Positions 62,281 to 64,000 of a stretch of 64,000 bases of DNA are shown piece after piece (positions within the stretch are counted from its first letter, which is position 1; the number at the start of each line of letters is the position of its first letter). Made by a program: the position numbers and the translations under genes. The notes beneath the pieces were generated by a model. It was not told where the DNA came from and did no database searches. It saw nothing but the letters and a program-made list of their open reading frames with translations. Source of the DNA: Prorocentrum cordatum (taxonomy: Eukaryota; Sar; Dinophyceae; Prorocentrales; Prorocentraceae); assembly GCA_963575745.1 (NCBI GenBank), contig CAUYUJ010015291.1, positions 65,001 through 129,000 of the forward strand, in the 5' to 3' direction.

Positions 62281-62810
62281 GGGACCTGCGCGTCATGGCG
62301 GTGGCTCATGACATCCGCGGCGAGCGTCATCGCGACTTCGGTGACGCGGTGAGGACGCTGGTGGAGGCCCCCTTCGACGACTGGCCGATAGGCGGGCCGA
62401 GGTCGCTGCTGTGGGCGGCGCTCTTCATCCGCCGAGTGACTGGGACGCCGATGGCTTGGCATCCGAAGTGGCGGACGGACGGTCGGCTGCGCGATGAAGA
62501 GCCAGGGGTCGCGAACCACGAGTTCATTTGCCGTCTGCTGGAGGTCGGGCTGTGCTACGACCAGCTGCGCAGCTCGAATTTGGCATCGATGGAGCTGGTA
62601 GCGCGGGCGATCCAGACGGAGAACGAGAGGCGTCGGAAACGCTTCGAGAGTGAGACCGACTTCGGCGTGAATGAGAACCTGATGTCAGGGCTGACGCACG
62701 GTCGTGGACATGTGTTTGTGCGCGTTGCTCTTCTCCTTCGAAACTTTGCATCGCAGCAGCTGCAGAGAGGCGCGGCCATAGCGAAAGAGAGGCGCAAGGC
62801 TCCAGAATAA
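62280..62810 (+). CDS. Retroelement conserved middle domain
   Basis: Frame 0 gives VMAVAHDIRGERHRDFGDAV, DDWPIGGPRSLLWAALFIRR, GTPMAWHPKW, CYDQLRSSNLASMELVARAI and IAKERRKAPE before a TAA. Helical and Trp-rich, it has no known catalytic motif; from memory it accompanies RT domains in dinoflagellate predicted proteins. After KERRKA the match moves to another frame (ARLQNNELSLQEVL). Confidence 0.55.
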   Translation, partial: GDLRVMAVAHDIRGERHRDFGDAVRTLVEAPFDDWPIGGPRSLLWAALFIRRVTGTPMAWHPKWRTDGRLRDEEPGVANHEFICRLLEVGLCYDQLRSSNLASMELVARAIQTENERRRKRFESETDFGVNENLMSGLTHGRGHVFVRVALLLRNFASQQLQRGAAIAKERRKAPE

Positions 62811-62857
62811 CGAGCTCTCGCTGCAGGAGGTGCTGATGATGGACCAGATGGGCCTCG

Positions 62858-63265
62858 GTGGCCGAAGCCGAAGAAGAAGGGCGGCGTGCGCGGTGCGTTC
62901 GCCGCGAAGTCATCGAGCCATCTGAGGGGAGCAGCCTGGGTGACCAGCGGGCTGCTCGAGGAGATGATCACACCGGCGGGGCGGGAGGTTCCTGTCCAGG
63001 AGTGGGTCGCCAGCGAGACATCTTCCTCTTGCCGCTGGTAGAGTCTGCCCCTTCTCGATCTGGTGCTTGCGGGCGTCGCTCGCAGAGGCGTCAGGCTGTG
63101 CGTGCTCATCGTCAGAATCGGCTGAACGAGGTCGCTGCGCCCTTGAATTCCGCATGCGGCTGCCGCAGTGAAGTTGGCACCCCCGTCGACGAGAGCCAGC
63201 GGGCGGCCTTTGACAGTATGAACACCGCTCTTCATCATCTGGGACGGCTTCTGGAACAGCATTGA
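62858..63265 (+). pseudogene. Retroelement linker to RT, ending at an in-frame TGA
   Basis: Frame 2 includes a basic stretch and GRQRDIFLLPLVESAPSRSG, RRSQRRQAVRAHRQNRLNEV, AAPLNSACG and FDSMNTALHHLGRLL. A TGA at 63263-63265 interrupts it, yet the same frame stays open into the RT block. Confidence 0.5.
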
Positions 63266-64000
63266 GAGGCGCGTGCCAGTGAGGACGGAGCCCACGAGGA
63301 GCTCCGCCAAGGCGTGTCTGTCCATGGCGACGGCGCGCCCAACCCGTCAGCGCCCTGCGGCCGGGAGGAGATCTCGTGGCCTGCTCTGGCTGGCCGCCCG
63401 GTGGACACCGTCTCCCTCGCCGGCCGCTCGGAGGGGGGGCGTTTAAGGCGCTGGCGAAGCCATGTGCTCATACCTCAGGAGGAATCTGAAGAGCTCGTGG
63501 AAAGTGCGCGCCCCCGCGGTGCGCACTGCGATTTGAAGCTCATATGCGAATCGTGCGTCTTCGCGGAGTTCCCAGGTAAGCCCCACTCCCGTGGGGTGAT
63601 TTCGTTCTCGGCGGCAGTGGGCTCCAAGGGTTCGATTGGTTTCTTTTTTTTGGTACCCGAGAAGAATGGGAGTCAGCGCATCATCTTCGATGCGCACGTC
63701 GCAAATTGTTTCTTTCGGCCATCTCCGCAGACCAGATTGCCGACCGCTTCGGCCTGGAGCTCGCTGGAGGTACCGCCGACGGGCGCCTTCATCGCCACCG
63801 CGGACCTGGAGCGCGCCTTCTACGTCATGCGCCTCCCCGCGGGCATGAGGGGCTACATCGCGCGACCCGCCATCGACGCGACGTTCTTGATGGTGGCGGG
63901 CTCTGCCGAGCTGCCGTTCGAACCTGGCCAGCTAGCCACCGCGAAGGTTGCGGTTCTGCCGATGGGCTTCTCGTGGGCCCCCCACCTCTGCCAGGAGGTA
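63266..64000 (+). CDS. Reverse transcriptase fingers and palm, partial
   Basis: Frame 2 is open from the TGA to the window end. VGSKGSIGFFFLVPEKNGSQ and RIIFDAHVANCFFRP form the fingers. IATADLERAFYVMRLP carries the box A catalytic Asp (codon 63803-63805). KVAVLPMGFSWAPHLCQ is the box B region. Box C (YxDD) would lie beyond 64000. CCCAGGTAAGCC at about 63569 looks like a 5' splice site but the frame is open through it. No ATG precedes the domain in frame. Confidence 0.7.

Larger units (their letters stand above)
61190..64000 (+). mobile_element. Second-class retroelement, broken, truncated by the window end
   Basis: Five coding blocks follow in order: Cys-rich and membrane segments, a GDFVMIRY domain, a DIRGERHRDFGDAV domain, an RDIFLLPL linker, and an RT palm. 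They occupy frames 2, 1, 0, 2 and 2, with two in-frame TGAs. I recall this block order from predicted dinoflagellate RT proteins, but no search was run. The RT box words (LPMGFSWA) differ from the LINEs here and recall DIRS- or LTR-type RTs; classification is open. Confidence 0.65.

Noticed and set aside
63569-63650. Possible intron at CCCAG|GTAAGCC in the retroelement RT
   Set aside because: The reading frame is open and RT similarity continues without a break, so no intron is needed.
1-64000. Search by eye for tRNA, rRNA, spliced-leader RNA and bacterial operon features
   Set aside because: No cloverleaf with matching A and B boxes, no rRNA core, no spliced-leader sequence (CCGTAGCCATTTTGGCTC-like) and no Shine-Dalgarno-led gene series were seen.

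Overview
This window looks like nuclear DNA of a dinoflagellate (moderately confident; genus not determined). The clues are a GC-rich background, very long trinucleotide and minisatellite arrays, LINE-like retroelements of the type seen in dinoflagellate genomes, an intron with a GA-AG border, and intron borders marked by short direct repeats. No bacterial gene organisation, rRNA, tRNA or spliced-leader RNA gene was recognised. Most long open frames are microsatellite or GC-composition artefacts and are left out.

Layout. 0-4.1 kb: two small terminal-inverted-repeat (TIR) elements, TCC/CAT arrays and a decayed minus-strand LINE relic (LINE-A: zinc knuckle and RNase H, with stops). 4.1-9.3 kb: no convincing gene, TCC arrays and a degenerate GGGCTATA array. 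9.3-13.6 kb: plus-strand LINE-C, an internally deleted element whose ORF1, endonuclease start and RT end are fused in one open frame. 13.6-21.6 kb: CAT/TCC arrays, several TIR elements (some nested), a 79-bp satellite, a TTAGC-rich composite repeat, and AAT, GAT and GGA arrays. 21.6-30.1 kb: minus-strand LINE-B, nearly complete (ORF1 with zinc finger and coiled coil, AP-type endonuclease, RT, RNase H, paired CxxC domain, repeat-rich tail) and preceded by about 90-bp monomers. 30-35 kb: arrays enclosed by an inverted repeat. 35.7-37.4 kb: the only probable cellular gene, a spliced six-transmembrane ion-channel-like gene whose intron 1 carries two TIR elements. 37.4-42.7 kb: dispersed hairpin repeats, a near-perfect palindrome, GGGTCGC and GAGGCT arrays. 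42.9-46.6 kb: a CTA array of about 3.7 kb. 46.7-60.1 kb: arrays, inverted copies of the LINE 5' modules, a 2.7-kb GGGTCGC composite, and a 2.8-kb CCAAGAGGCCC-type satellite. 61.2-64 kb: a broken retroelement of a second class (membrane segment, conserved middle domain, RT palm) running off the window end.

Most identifiable coding sequence belongs to retroelements. The channel gene is the cellular exception. TIR elements with short direct repeats at intron borders suggest intron gain by element insertion. The three LINE-like loci share ORF1, RNase H and 5' modules, and their ends abut TCC/GGA or CAT microsatellites.
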